Below, piece by piece: positions 1-13,495 of a stretch of DNA of 64,000 nucleotides. The DNA lies in the NCBI GenBank assembly GCA_026874595.1, contig CM049307.1, positions 19,261,079-19,325,078 of the forward strand, in the 5' to 3' direction. Source of the stretch: Sipunculus nudus. Lineage: Eukaryota > Annelida > Sipuncula > Golfingiida > Sipunculidae. Position 1 is the first letter of the stretch. Each line of letters starts with the position of its first letter. A program made the position numbers and the translations under genes. The notes below the pieces were generated by a model. It made no database searches and was not told where the DNA came from. It worked only from the letters and a program-made list of their open reading frames with translations.

Positions 1-267
1 AAATTAACAAATATATTAAATTTCAGCTGGGTAATCAACAAATACGTTTTACCGTTAGATGTGCTGGTAAAAAGGGCAATTTTAGTACAATTTCAATGCC
101 AACAAAATCAGACATCATTCACACATTCATGATACAGACCTCAAACCCTTATAAATGAATTTCATGACCCAAATAACAAAAAAAAAAAAAAAAAAAAAAA
201 AACCCAGTGCACCTGCAATGCATTCTAGGACAAATATAACCGGCTGTATTGGTATTTTATATTACAA

Positions 268-750
268 TGGCCATCTTGGCCGCCATTTTGGATTTTTACC
301 AAGACATGGTGCATTCCGCTCGGCTCCATATCTGAACATATAGAGTATGGTCTGGAAAATTATTATGCCAAGTTTCATTCTTCTTTCATCTTTTGCACAA
401 TTCTTCTCAATATGCAGCTTTACCGCTGGACTAAAGGGAATATAACAAAATTCTTGATAAAAAACAGCTAATGAGTATCTGAAGAGGTATGAAACCTCAA
501 AAATTTAATTTCTCAGCCCGAAAAACAATATTAGAGTGCAATGTTTTCTGGGGACATTATAACTCAAGTTTTTCTAATCTGGCGGCCATTTTGGCTGCCA
601 TCTTGGATTTTGGCCAAGATAATTTTTTTTCAGCTTGGCCCTATATCTGAAATTCATCAATAAGCTCCAAAAAATACTTTTGCCAACTTTAATGCTCTTT
701 TCATTTTTTGCACAATTCCTCCAAATATGGGAGCTTAACCGCTGTACTAA
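268..750. repeat. Direct repeat pair (about 165 bp each)
   Basis: 268-432 and 582-750 share, in order, GGCCGCCATTTTGG-type text, TTGGATTTT, CCAAGAYA, CATATCTGAA, TTTTGCACAATTC and ACCGCTGKACT. Diverged copies of one dispersed repeat. The second abuts the minisatellite at 751. Confidence 0.7.
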
Positions 751-972
751 ACTGAAATTGAGAGCTCTCACAGAGCACATACCTCCACCAACAGACTGGA
801 ACTGAGAGCTCACACAGAGCACATACCTCCACCAACAAACTGAAATTCAGAGCTCTCACAGAGCACATACCTCCACCAGCAAACTGAAAGTTAGAGCCTT
901 CACTGAGCACATTCCTCCACCAAAAAACTGACAAATAGAGCGCTCTTGCAGAGCGCATACCTCAACCTACAA
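751..972. repeat. 44-bp minisatellite, 5 copies
   Basis: Unit begins ACTGAAATTGAGAGCTCTCA and continues CAGAGCACATACCTCCACCA. Five copies, increasingly diverged to the right. The unit length is not a multiple of three, so the open frames across it are not evidence of a gene. Confidence 0.9.
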
Positions 973-2740
973 ACTGAAATACCTGCAACACAACATGGCC
1001 TTGAAATGAGATAAGGCGGCATTAACAATTTCTTTATACCTGCATGTACATTTGTATTTGCGCATATGCAAAAATGTCAAGGATAGAGATAAATCGGATA
1101 AGCTCTTTTATAAAAATGAAATTTGATTAAAAACTTAAGTTGGTAAAATCCGGAGGCGTACAGCAATCCGATTAGGCGCGACATCTTGTGGAGGAATTTG
1201 ATATTATACTTGGGGTAGGTCTTATATATGTATTGAAGCAAGAAAAAGTTCCTAAAATCTTAAGTCTGATATAGAGGGAGTCCGGTTTCGACGAGGTACG
1301 CACCATCTAAGATCTGTCTCATAACCGCCTGTGTTTGCCTGTTTTGTTTTGCTCTGCTAAGTTTAGATAGGATTATTCGTTCAGCTCCTTTTTTGAGGGG
1401 TTTGACATAGGCCAAGGAAGTCTTAGTCTTGGTATTGTATGTCTTTGCGATAGAGCACTTTCTGATATTATTTAATTTGATTTTTATATTCAAGTGAACG
1501 TCCATGGTAAAGGGAAATGAAATCGATTTCTACAATACAGCGAGAAAAAAATTTCAAGTAAAATATAAAATAAAAAACTTAACATCATTTAGTGGAATAC
1601 CTAGCTGACGTAAGATCCTGCATACATGTTTTACTTTCGGATTATAAATATAGCTCCAGCAATAATGGGCGACCTGCGAAATAAAAATTTTCAATGGCCT
1701 CTAAATAATGGACCAGGCATGGAATATAATGGAGGTCTCGGGCATTGATAGCTTCCAGAAAGCCATGGAACAATCTGACACATGTTAATCACGTTATCGG
1801 GTCAGGAGCAGGGGGATTCAATACGGATGCTGCTCCTTCATCAGAGTACATCACACGGCTGGCCTTGGCGCTGTCCAGCTATCAGAGGTCTAAGACAACA
1901 GGCGGCATTTCCTTTTTATGGGGCTGCATTATGATTGAATACCACACACTGGTTAGCAGCAACAGTAAAATATTGCCCTTCCCGTCTTTACAAATAAATG
2001 CCCGGAGACATCCTGTAAACGTCTCACATGCAGATTTGTATATGACTGCGGCATTTAATCCATGTTATATACGTCAGGCCTTAGGTAATCACACTTAGCT
2101 TCTCTACTTTATACATTATCATTAATATAACTTTTATATAAGCATGTTGCCCAGGTAATATCGGAAACGAATTACATTAAAATATAATAATAATAATAAT
2201 AGAAAGCTGAAGTAATGACATTAAAATAACAAGCGGACTAACCACAAATATACATGAGGACATATCACCATCGCTGTTATTATTCATGACAATAATTATG
2301 AATGTTTACATCACCATACATATATTTGGGTTTTTATGATTACATACAGCAGAGTTTGCTGAACAGTCTGGTGACGTAACAGACTTCCATGGACTAGACA
2401 GAGAATAGGGACTATCAAAAATATGTATACGTCTTTTGGGAAAAAACAGAAATAAGCATAGCACGACCGCCTCCATTTTTTTATGCTGACTTGTCTAATT
2501 AAGTATTTACATTTGCAGAATTCCATTGTACGGTTTTGGGCTTGCGTGACAATTCGGTAGCATTGACTTCCTGTCATTTTATTCCCAGAACCGTTGTTTA
2601 CTGCACCTGCAGGTCCTGGCTGTGTAATCATCCCCATTGCTGGGTCAAAACACCGAGGAACCCCCCCCAAAGATGCACTTGTTTGTGATACATGACTGTG
2701 GGGTACAGCCTTCTCATTAAGCCTGCAGAGCGCTCACCCT
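973..2740. other. No recognisable gene
   Basis: AT-rich sequence with only short unsupported open frames (longest 1745-2098 on the plus strand, 117 codons, no recognisable domain). Nothing identifiable. Confidence 0.6.
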
Positions 2741-2744
2741 GGGT

Positions 2745-2815
2745 TTTCGGCCGAGCGTGAAAATCTCGACTTCCTGGTTTTGAGTCCGGTGCTCTATCCC
2801 TGAGCTACAGGAACC
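2745..2815 (-). mobile_element. Decayed tRNA-derived SINE head or tRNA pseudogene
   Basis: The minus strand reads GGTTCCTGTAGCTCAGGGAT then AGAGCACCGGACTCAAAACC: an acceptor 5' strand, an A-box/D-arm (TAGCTCAGGGATAGAGC) and an anticodon arm with loop CTCAAAA. The T-arm is degenerate and the 3' acceptor strand does not pair, so it is not a functional tRNA gene. Confidence 0.5.
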
Positions 2816-2864
2816 ACATCCAATGTTTGAACAAAATCGCCCCAGCCATTTTTTTCCCACTTTA

Positions 2865-3690
2865 TTTGGTAATTTTATAGTAACCGGAATTCCTTCATAT
2901 TTACACTGTCTCCTGAATTCCGTAATCTCTTTACCCAATTCCAATACTGTCAGGGGATTTTTTTCTTACTTACACTGTCGTCGGAATTCCCTCGTATGTA
3001 CACTGTCCCTTGAATTCCTCAATCTTTACACTGTCACCGGAATTCCTTCACATTTATTCTCTCGCCTCAATTCCTTCTTATTTACACTGTCACCGGAATT
3101 TTACATATTATCACTGTCACCGGAATTCCTTGATATTTACACTGTCACCGGAATTTCTTCATATTTACACCGTGACTGGAATTTTTGCATATTAACACTG
3201 TCACCGGAATTCCTTCTTAATAACACTGTCACTGGGATTCTTCATAAACAATGTCACCAAAATTCCTTCATATTCACACTTTAACCAGAATTCCTTCATA
3301 TTTACTCTCTCAACTTAATTCCTTCTTATTTACACGGTCCCCGGAATCCTTTATATTAACACTGTCACCGGAATTCTTTTATATTTACACTGTGACCGCA
3401 GTTCTTGCATATTAACACTGTCATCGGAATTTCTTCATATACACACTTTAAAAACAACACCTGTCAGTTATGAAGGTTCTTCTACAGACACAGAGGGATT
3501 TTAACATCAAATCAGAGAACTGAATGTTCATAAAATCTTTACACTGTCACCGGAATTCCTTCATATTTACACTGTGACCGGAATTCCTTCATATTTACAG
3601 TCACCGGAATTCCCTTCATATTAACACTGTTACCTGAATTTCTTCATATTCACACTTTCACCGGAATTCCTTCATATTTACGCATTTGTA
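2865..3690. repeat. 28-29-bp minisatellite rich in EcoRI sites
   Basis: Imperfect repeats of TTCCTTCATATTTACACTGT plus CACCGGAA, in two blocks (about 2880-3440 and 3530-3690) separated by about 90 bp of unrelated sequence. Most units contain GAATTC. Open frames through it are by-products of the repeat. Confidence 0.9.
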
Positions 3691-3699
3691 TCAATTTCT

Positions 3700-6600
3700 G
3701 GAGATTGATAACTAAAAAGGAAGTCATATCATAGCAGTCCGGTCAGACAATTTATGTGGAATCATGCATAAAATCACCAGTTTGCCCAATCAAACATATA
3801 TCTTATAACTGTACAAAGCATAATTCATATCTTCGGCAAAACACTAACAATTTTTTTAACAGGATTAATTTGACTAAAAGTCATACCCAATTTGCAATTT
3901 CTAAACAACTGCTACATGGACTGCCTCAGACCTTTTCATTAATTGTTACTTTGTCAGTTGTACAAGACAGCTAATGCCATATATTATATTCTCCATTCGG
4001 ACCGACTAACCAGTAACAAGTGTCACATTTTGATCCGAGCAATAAATGATTTGTAATTAACCATGAACTTTTGCACATTACCTTAGTACCATGCATGAAT
4101 GTGAGAAGTCCCGGTCTTAGTCTAGACTTGTTGTGAAGCCAGAAGTCTCAGGCTCCATCTAATTAGTTATGTATTTATTTTAACTCTGTCTTGTCAGACG
4201 GTTTACCTGGAATTTTGTATCAGCCCAGTACCAGTGTGTTTCAGAAAAAAAAACTGATCTCAATATACCAGTCCCATTTTTTTTTTTTTAATTTCTATTT
4301 TATCCCAAGCCCTTCATCGGGAGATCTACAGGTTCATGAAAGTATTAAGTTGAAAATCAAAGTTATGAAATTAGTATAGTATGTCCCATAGAATTTAGTT
4401 GTCTATAGAACGTATACATTCTGTAGCCAGAACCATAGTGTATACAATCCATGACCAAACCATGTTCAACACTACAAGATATACACAATGTGTCCAAAAT
4501 GTCCAGGATTTTGTTTCAGTAATCTGATTTAATGTGTTTAATGTCTTTTCAAATATTTTAGCCTTGAGTGGTTTACATATTTTAATGAGTCATCTTAAGT
4601 TCTTATTGAGCACCAGTAGCCACCCGCCGTAATAGTGAACCAAATCATGCATTCCGGGGTGCTCTTCCTATATTCAGTGGCTTGTGACATTGAATGTATA
4701 GATTCTATGGTTAAAACATAGAATGAACACTTTCAATGCCCGCGGCAATGTTCACATTCCATTGTTTGGCGAATGGTTCTAGGGTTTGACCATGGAATGT
4801 ATGCATTCTATAATTAGTTAAAATTTAAATAAATTTTCCTTCATTAAACCCTTTATGCATTGTATTCGACATATATACGCTTTCCGCCATTTTGAAAGTA
4901 ATTGTTTCAACGGTTGGCAATATTGAAATCCAGACATATGGATACTTTGGGGTTGTTAGACGAAATATTCATATTATTTTCATATTTATTATTTGACCTA
5001 TATATATATATAGAAGGTAGAGTGACCCTCCGGTGTAAAGTTCTCTATGGCCTTCAGACAAGGCCAGAGCGATATAACGATGCCCTCCCCGATGCGCACA
5101 AAGCATAATCTCGTTATCTCGTAAAGTTTCGGCTTTTCACATCACGCCGTTAGTTTTATTCTAACAATATTCACCTGATGATCGTGTCGCATCCTGTGAA
5201 ACGGTCTGTAGTGAATTTACAGTGTTGTTTTTCTTCATCGTTTTATATATATTTATATATATTAACTCTCTTCTGTTTGGAACTAACAGCGTCGCTGAAA
5301 CGGGAGCTTACCTAGCAGACTAACTGGCCTCAGGCAAGGGAGTTTTTCTCTTTGAAAAAGACTTTTAACCATATAAAAGCATTAGGAAAATTATATCAAG
5401 TTAATGTATGAAATAACGACAAGAGAGGTTAAAGCATTATAAAAATAATATTCTTCTAAATATATACTGAGCTTCGGGACATTTATACTTCCTGCTGGGT
5501 TCTATACATATAAAACCCCGTTCTTGCCTTTCTGTTAAATGTTTTATATAGATAATCACATTAACTAATTTCCGGTATAAACCCGACGTGATTCATATGT
5601 ATCTGGCCGTCTTCGCTCTTTCTTACTTCCCGAAAGGCTTGTCTCTCTCCTCGCCTTTTCCAGGGAGGCTTATTTGGTAAAATCAATAACCCAAATCGAT
5701 ATTTGATAGGATCAAAATTTGTTTTCACATTTTTCTCTAAACAGTATTAGAGTTCATATAAAAACACGCTAATTAATTATTGGTATAAGATTGGATTGAT
5801 AAGAAAAACCTTTTAGCCAAATGTATTTTTAGATTCATTAGTCCATATAAACACATGTATATATTATGTAAATGAATCGTGTTTTCGTTTTTATTCGAGT
5901 TCTTTCTTGATGATCTACGTTATATAACATTCTAAAAGTCAAGGTCTTAAAAAACCTGTGTTTTGATATAGTCTGAATATTTATGTTCGATTTCCCATAA
6001 AACCCTGTGGTGAGCCGCATTTAACTAGCCGGGAGGCGTCATTATCCCTTTAGCTTGGTCTGAATTAGGATTGGCAACTAGATCGGTAAGCACAAATTTA
6101 TAACTATTCGAAAGCCACGTAACCATGGTTACAGACAGTTCCGGAGATTTATTGCCCGTTTAAAAGAGCAATGCTTACAAAGACAATGTTCGCCTCGTAG
6201 AGCGGCGATTTTTCACGGTTTTTATTATGTTGTTCAGTTACATCATCCTACATGAGTGTGATGACCGCCGAGGTCTCCCGTCTTTTACAATCTCTACCAA
6301 TCACCCTAAGTCAGGGAGTGCCGTGTAAATCGCGCCATTTCTCAATCAGCAGACGACAGTAGCATCTGGTCGTAGCGTCGTCTAAAGCAAAGTGAATTAC
6401 CTCAAAGAATAGCTAAATATAGCAAATAAGGGATATAGGCAGCTCGTAGAGTGAAAGAGTTACACCCAAAAATGGCTTTCACATTAAAGTGAATGATAAA
6501 ATTGAAGCACCGGCAGGAAAAGAAGGGACAAATGTATATTTTAGATATAAATATTTAAAGTGGGTCTTAAGTACCTGTGCTCCATTTGAAACATTTCTTA

Positions 6601-9200
6601 CAAATAAATATTATAGAATGATAAAGTTTTGAATTGCCTGTTTAAATATCTACACTGTATAAATAAGTATCTTATCCATATATGACCCCATGATTTGGTT
6701 TTTATCGATTCCAAAATTAGTTTAAATATTCAGTAGAAGTAATGATCAACGTCTGATAGTTTTCATTCATATTGCTCAGTTTTTTTTTTAAATGAAAGAA
6801 AGCCAGCATCGACACATCTTGACAGTACCAATGTTCGAATCTCAGCTGCTGTTTCTACATGTCGTCTGGATTTATCACAGACATTGGTTGGCGCGTTGAT
6901 AAAACAAACAAAAAATAATACCTGCTCCGGATGCTATCCGCTACATCTTCAATATCTACTCTACGTCTAAAATATACTATAATCATATGTCAAGTTCCCA
7001 TATATCAGTGATGTAGTCGAGTCAACAAGTCGAGTGTAAGTCCGAGTCAAACGCGTCTTTATTCAAAGCACCTGAAAATCTAATATGAAAAGTTGAGTTC
7101 ATCGTGCGTGTTTTTACACAAGGTTTTTAATCAAAAATTAAATCACATTTAAGTTCAAGTGCAGAAATTGCGTTTTGTGCATAGTCTTAAATTTTTTTGT
7201 AATATTCTGTCATTTACCCGCCATGTCAGTCTTTATGGTGTCCAGTTCTAATATGAATGTCAGGCCTTCCAAGACTGAGGGTTTTTTTTATGCTACACTC
7301 GACGTGAAGTCCTCTTGATTTCTCGAACATGCCGTCTGACTCCGAGTACAAGTCTGAGTCCAGGACTCTCCAGTCCAAGTCCGAGTCCCTGAAAAAATTG
7401 GTCTCGAGTCAGAATTTAAGCTGGAGATAGTGTCACTAGAAGACTGTGTTATTGTATTGCATGTTCAAGTAAGGATTATAACCATATAATTGGTTTGATA
7501 ATTTGTTGTATATTAAAATGGAGTATCATATTTTTTTTAAATTAGCGTGAGAACTTTGGTTAGAGAGAACACGTGTCTCGTTTCAGGTTAATTTCAGTTA
7601 AGTTTAAGTTCGGGGGAGCCTATAGTAACGATTGTTTGTTGTAGACTTCAAAGGATGAGCACCTGTTAAGTTTGGTTTTCTCAGAGTTTCGTCTATGGAA
7701 GCGTGTCCATATAGACATTCGCGGAATTATAAGGATTGGCGATTGCCTAGAGGACGGTCAGGACTTATAATGTTATCTGACATAAATAAGTCGTTATTAA
7801 GTAGATACAAGCTGCAATTCAGCCCGATCGGCGCACCTGACGATATCTGTAGTCAAGGAGCAGGTCTGCGATCATAGTTTAGGCAGCGGAGAGATGATGT
7901 CAATAAGCGTAGAAAGTCGGTGTCTGAGGAAGGCCACGGTGTTTACTCTGTAACGGGCTTCAGAGCGAGCCTCGCATTTTGCCGACGGACTGTTTATCTG
8001 ACGATTTATACCTGTCTTCCAGGAACACACTAAAAAACATTATTTAAACATGTAACTGTAGAGGCACTGGTTATCATGGTATTCAGGCATATTCGGTTAC
8101 CTATAGCTGGATGATTCCAAGCGACATCAGCTGTGATAGACATTGATTCTGGGTCCAGGAGCCTGTGCGCTCATTAGTAAGTGCCCTTTGAACTTAGTCT
8201 CGAGAAGCACACCAGTACTCCAGCGAGGGACTGTTGGTGGTCGGAACTCCGTGTATCTATAAGTGGACTGATTGTACTATTATACAGCGTGAGCAAACCG
8301 TTAGTCGAACAGCGCAACATTCCGATGTCACGTGTGTGCGATTGTCATGTGATCAAGAGAAGTGTAAACAAGGGACTACTCTGTGTAGTGTGGTTAACGG
8401 ACTTAGGGATTGTTCTGTGTTTATTATCGGGCGCCTGTGATCTTCTTTACTTGTATATATGGAACGCCTCTCCAGAAAAGGTGTCTTCTTTCGGTTATAT
8501 ATTGATTTGTTTTTGTTAACTCGTCTTCTTTGTCTTTTTGGAGTGTACTTTTATATGAGTTTCAGCAAGTTGGTTTGTCAGTTAAAAAAAACCTGGTCGT
8601 TCACATCTTTTTCGGTGTGACAGTAAGGACTCGAGTCCTACATCATTGTCAAATATACTTTCTGGCGCGTTGTATTGTTATTTTTATTATTTATTATTAA
8701 AATTTTATTCAGGGTGGCTTCCTCAGAATATAATGATGTTCTACAAGGTCCTAATAGTAACTGCAGTTTCAAACATTCATAAAGAAATAGCGTGACAGTA
8801 TTTTATACTATACAAGTAAACATATATGTGTACAAAATTGTAACTAAATATATCATATATTGTTAGTTCCTGTACTATAGTGACGATTTATAAGATTGTT
8901 TTAAATAATATTGAGACATTCGTATAGTGGCCCATTCAGGTTGTTTGGCATTTTCACACCGTTGTATGAAAAGGAGTACAGACAATGATTCAAACCACAA
9001 GTGCCATGCGTACATAGAGTTATTGTTTTTTCCCCCACTGAATACTACTATTACAGTCCACATACAATGAGAACATGCTCACCTTGTTTTAAGAGGTAAA
9101 CATGTATTTTAAAGATGTTATGTCAAGGGATAAGAGAATATTGCTTGGGATCTTTTTAAACTTATCTAAATAAGCTTTCTTATGTAAAGCTTTTCATAAT
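3700..9200. other. Long non-coding stretch
   Basis: No supported gene. A weak inverted pair (TAGAACGTATACATTC near 4405, and its relative near 4800) may mark a decayed foldback element. Repeated 'cgagt/gtccgagtc' wording at 7015-7420 looks like low-complexity sequence. Open frames at 8181-8519 and 8234-8440 overlap and have no recognisable domain. Confidence 0.5.
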
Positions 9201-9225
9201 TTCGATCCCTGATAAAAAGATTTTC

Positions 9226-10185
9226 GCATCAATTTAGTGCTAACGGTATGTAGATTGAATATCTCGTGTTATCGTTGTGGATTTCAGAAAGGGTTTCTGA
9301 TAGATAACTAAGATAGCCAGGTGCTAGGCCATTAAGGCACTTAAACATAAGTATGATATGAAGGTAAGATAGTCGTTCAGTGATGTTTGCCATTTTAAGG
9401 CTGATACATATTGTTGAACTAGATGTACTCATATCATAATTCCAAGAAATTATACGGGCAGCCCTATTCTGGAATTTCCGGACAACGTTCATGTTAGTTT
9501 GGCTTTGATGGCCCCAAATAATTAAATCATAATCAATATAGGGTTGTATGGTGGTAATATGAATATGAACGAGTTCCTGTGAAGGTAAAACTATACTTAG
9601 ACGAGCATTAGCGCCAAATTTAGGTTTTAATTTAGAAATTAGTCAATATGCGCTCTCTACGTAAGATAACTGTCTCATGTTTATCCGAGATTTTGAGCCT
9701 GATCAGTATACCGTAGGACTGTATCATTTAACAAAATAGGCGGGTATTATCGTGTAATTTTAGATAACTTTTGTCTGCTCGCGACGATTAGGTAAAATTT
9801 TTCCTCTATTATCGTGAGTTTATTCTCTTGAGACCATTGAGATATTCTGTTAATATCAACCTGAATTTTCTGTACGACAGACTCAATAGTAGAACCAGAA
9901 ATATAAAAGCATGTATCATCAGCAAACAGGCTGATGTAACTGAATTTTGTTTTGTTACAAACATCATTAAGATAAACTAAGTGCTAATGTAGTGTATGAA
10001 CAGAACCTTTAGGGACTCCCATAGAATTCTGCGAGAAGTCAGAAATTGATCCATTATTTTAAGTGGCCTGAGTCCGATTACTTAGATACAATTTAACCAC
10101 TCTAATTCTCGATTCTGTATTCAGTAATCATAAAGCTTGTCAAGTTGCCTTAAGTGACATATTGAATCAAAACATTTACAGATAT
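9226..10185 (-). pseudogene. Non-LTR retrotransposon reverse transcriptase, decayed C-terminal half
   Basis: Minus-strand fragments in shifting frames read, in order: FDSICHLRQLDKLYDY; VKLYLSNRTQAT; MGVPKGSV and LVYLNDV; the catalytic box SLFADDTCFYISGST (the aspartates near 9915-9920); DINRISQWSQENKLTI; HITTIQPYIDYDLIIWG; and FQNRAARIISWNYD with MFKCLNGLAPGYLS. This order of palm and thumb motifs is that of Jockey-type LINE polymerases. Several stops and frameshifts interrupt it, and neither an endonuclease nor a 3' tail is seen. It is a dead, 5'-truncated copy. Confidence 0.85.
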
Positions 10186-10426
10186 CTAAAAAGCGAACTA
10201 TTGTTATATTTCCTTTTTCGAATGCTTATAATAATCCAATTTGATGTACTGCTAAGCGGTGACGTAATTGTTGAGTGTTGTTTTATAAATGCCGATTGTG
10301 ATGGAAATCGAAACTGTGATTGTGATATTAAGTTTGTTTTCATAATGATATGAATATTGTTGCTGAAGTTTGAGACACTTATGGAAAATCAATGGTTAGT
10401 AATAGATATAACATGTTTAACAAATT

Positions 10427-10428
<2 letters not shown>

Positions 10429-10516
<88 letters not shown>
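10429..10516. repeat. (TA)n microsatellite, about 44 units
   Basis: Uninterrupted TA dinucleotides. The Tyr-Ile repeat open frames on both strands come from it. Confidence 0.98.
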
Positions 10517-10520
<4 letters not shown>

Positions 10521-10539
10521 CAAGAAATGCTTTGTTTAA

Positions 10540-13330
10540 TTTCATTTAGAAAATTCTTCATGAGTTTGTACGTCACAATCAACATCACGGTTAAAAAAAA
10601 TCATGGAAAATGGCCTTTATCCAGTACATTTCAATGGTATCTATGCAGTCCATCACCCATTAGGTACAAGGCTCTTAATATTAAACTGGTTCCGGGTCGA
10701 TATCATCGTAACAGCGAAACCTCACATGTTCCGAGAAGGCCTTGGTCTAAAAGCACTTCGTCTTTTTTTAACACGAATTCAATTTTCTCCCGAGGAGACG
10801 ATTAGGTTATGCACAACATTTCAACAAAAGTTGGGGTGGGGACTTTCAGTTATTCTTGAAGTCATTAGCTGTGTTGGATTTTATCGTATCCGCAAGAAGT
10901 TGACAAAGGACGTGTTCACCCTTACACAAGGGAAAAACATAAACATGTGATTCTCGCTTAAATCTTATCGAGCCTCCCAAATATTTAATAACTTCCCTTG
11001 TTCCCTGGCCCTTATATGGAATTTCATGGAAAATTCGGGATGGGGGAGGGGGTAAAGGGCATTGCTTGATTATCATTCAGATAATATTAATTGAATAATT
11101 TGTTCAGAATATGCAAATGTACCTTGTCCCCTAGCACACTTTAAGTCCGGCCACAGTATACATAGCCCGTTGTCAGGTGCAACGCACAACCCCTCGTCTT
11201 TGCATACAACAAAGGTTTTTCTTGTAAGTTTTTCTCTGTTAGTAAAAATTAATTAAGACCGAAAATTACACAACATGACAAAATGGTCAGATTCGGTCAT
11301 TTGGAGTGTCTTTAATTATATTATTACCCCCACCCCCCCCCCTCCTACGATCATTTGTGACTTACTTAAAACTGCAATAATTTTTTGTGGCTTGTGGGTC
11401 AATTTATGGAAACTTGTTACAGTGAAGACAAATTCATCCCTCCAAAAAGAACAAATCAAGCATATGGACATCGTAACATCAAAGTGACCTCAAAATCTAC
11501 AGGGTTCTTCCATTCCACTTTCAGATGAAAACTTTTTATAAGAAATGGGTCCTGTGGCCAGGTAAGCTTCCGCTTTAATATAATAAATAAATAGATAATG
11601 ATTATTTTAAGAATTAATATTGGATGTTTTGGTTATTTTGAAAAAAAAAACAAATGGGATGCACACGTAATGCACAAGAGGAACTGTTTATTGCTTTCTA
11701 AAACGAGAATTCTCCCTGTTATTTTCTACCTAAACTGCAATTAAATTGCTTATATTAAATCTTAAATGAAAATCACAAAAGAGACATACTCCATCACGTA
11801 AACACCCGTCCATACACACTTCGACAGTCGCCCATCTCTGAAGATACTTGCTCAACCACCCCTTCTACAAATCGATCCTTTAAAACTACATTATTGAAAA
11901 AAGGTGTGGGGAATTAATTTTGTTAAACTTTGTAGCAAGGGCCAGGGTGTGCAGAGCGGGGTGGGGTGCGAGCGGAGGGTGAAGAGATTGGGCGTCGCCA
12001 TATACCCCCCTTCCCCCACCCACAATGGAAAAGGAAAGTGCGCCCCTGAAGAAGGGCAACTCTACCGCTAAGCATCAAACACTCCATGTGATCTAAAGGA
12101 TCTTGGCGAAAAGATTTTTATGTAGCAATATATAATCTATTAGGTACGTATTAGCATATGCATGCGTCTCAAGAATACGGACACCACTAGTGTTTATGGC
12201 GAACAGTGGATACGAATGTCAAAGAAATGCCTGGGTGTAGATGTAATGTTAAAGGGAACGTCTATGTCATTTTAATTTGCTCTAAGATGCAGACTAATTC
12301 AAATCTCCATTGTGAGCCAGACAAATTATGATCTTTTATAATTTGTCCAAAGGTTATAAAATGTCATGGGAAGTCATGTTTATTAACTTAAGCATTAATT
12401 CATATTAAACCTACTGATCTGCATTGACCAAAAAAACTCATTATTTATATGAAAACCTATTTTGATTTGTTCCATTCTTCAGGTCGTTACACCCGGGATT
12501 ATATGAGGCTCCGAGACCACGTGGGGTAATTAAGTCGAGCCAATCCCCGGCTGTGTACCAGTATCTTGTTGATAGAATGTGTGTTTGTCTGATGCTGGTA
12601 ACCCTTTTGTCAGATGAGGATGAACCCTGAGAGCAGTAAGTGGCTGACCTATGGGAGCCAGCTGTTCTTTGTTAAAATGCGTCTACCGAGCACGCAGTAT
12701 GGGGACTGCGACAGCAGAACGCAGTATGCGGAATGCGATATAAAATCGCAATGGGCCACAATAAAGTATACTGAGTCGACTTGAGACCAGATAGAGTGAA
12801 TACATCTTCTTTTTTTCTGAAAGAAAAGAACAGGCTACCAAGAGCGGACTTCTTAGCTCGAGCGATAAAAACGAGATTTACCCTGGCCATTTGTAAAATC
12901 CAGTTGACTTTGGTTTTTTTTTTTTTTACTAAAATCCAAATTTAATTACTTCTATTGGTCTTTCACCATAAAGGCTCAAAAATATATTTACAGAAATAAC
13001 CGCTTTTCGCATTGGTAGCGGCATATAATTTGAATTGTCTGAAGTGGTATTCATCCATTCATAGCAACAAATAATGTTTTTTTTCTGATTGGTTATTGGT
13101 TGATAACCTCAAAAAATAACTTTTACTTAAACTGAAGAATATAAACTTTTATATATGAAGACATATTAACACAACAAATAAAAATAATACATTACCAATT
13201 AAAATGCACCCTTGAAATTATTCATTTCAAAATCAAAATAAATCCAGCGAGACTAACATCATATCGAATTTCCCGAGGATTCCTCGCTCACGGAATGGCT
13301 GCATACTAAGTAACGAGGCGCTGTTAACAG
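10540..13330. other. No recognisable gene
   Basis: Unique-looking AT-rich DNA with small homopolymer runs (C-rich at 11325-11345). No homology-like open frame. Confidence 0.55.
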
Positions 13331-13337
13331 CCTTCTA

Positions 13338-13495
13338 GTGTAGGGGCATATGTAGCAAATTCGTCCTGAGTAAATTTTGTTTGTAAAAATGTGACACCCC
13401 ATGCATTTTTGTTCTTCACCTTTCTATGAAGCCTTAAAAACATGGTGCCAATTTTTTTATTCAGTTTTGACATGTCTTTCAGCTTGTATTAAAAC
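13338..13495 (+). repeat. Dispersed repeat, copy 1 (inverted partner at 16985-17123)
   Basis: Shares GGGGCATATGT, GACACCC, CATTTTTGT, GCCTTAAA-type and ATGGTGCCAATTTTT with the reverse complement of the partner, in the same order. Diverged copies of one family. Confidence 0.75.

Noticed and set aside
701-958. Open frames across the 44-bp minisatellite
   Set aside because: The unit length is not a multiple of three and the residue pattern simply follows the DNA repeat.
1745-2098. 117-codon plus-strand open frame
   Set aside because: No recognisable domain, no splice context, and AT-rich surroundings; consistent with chance.
2823-3284. 153-codon plus-strand open frame
   Set aside because: It lies in the 28-bp minisatellite; the protein text (SPEF, HRN, FTL repeats) is a by-product.
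8181-8519. Overlapping plus-strand frames, one fairly Cys-rich
   Set aside because: Two frames over the same DNA, no signal peptide or conserved Cys pattern that I recognise.
10357-10588. Tyr-Ile repeat proteins
   Set aside because: Translations of the (TA)n tract; the same applies at 17653-17947, 49135-49389 and 63439-63778.
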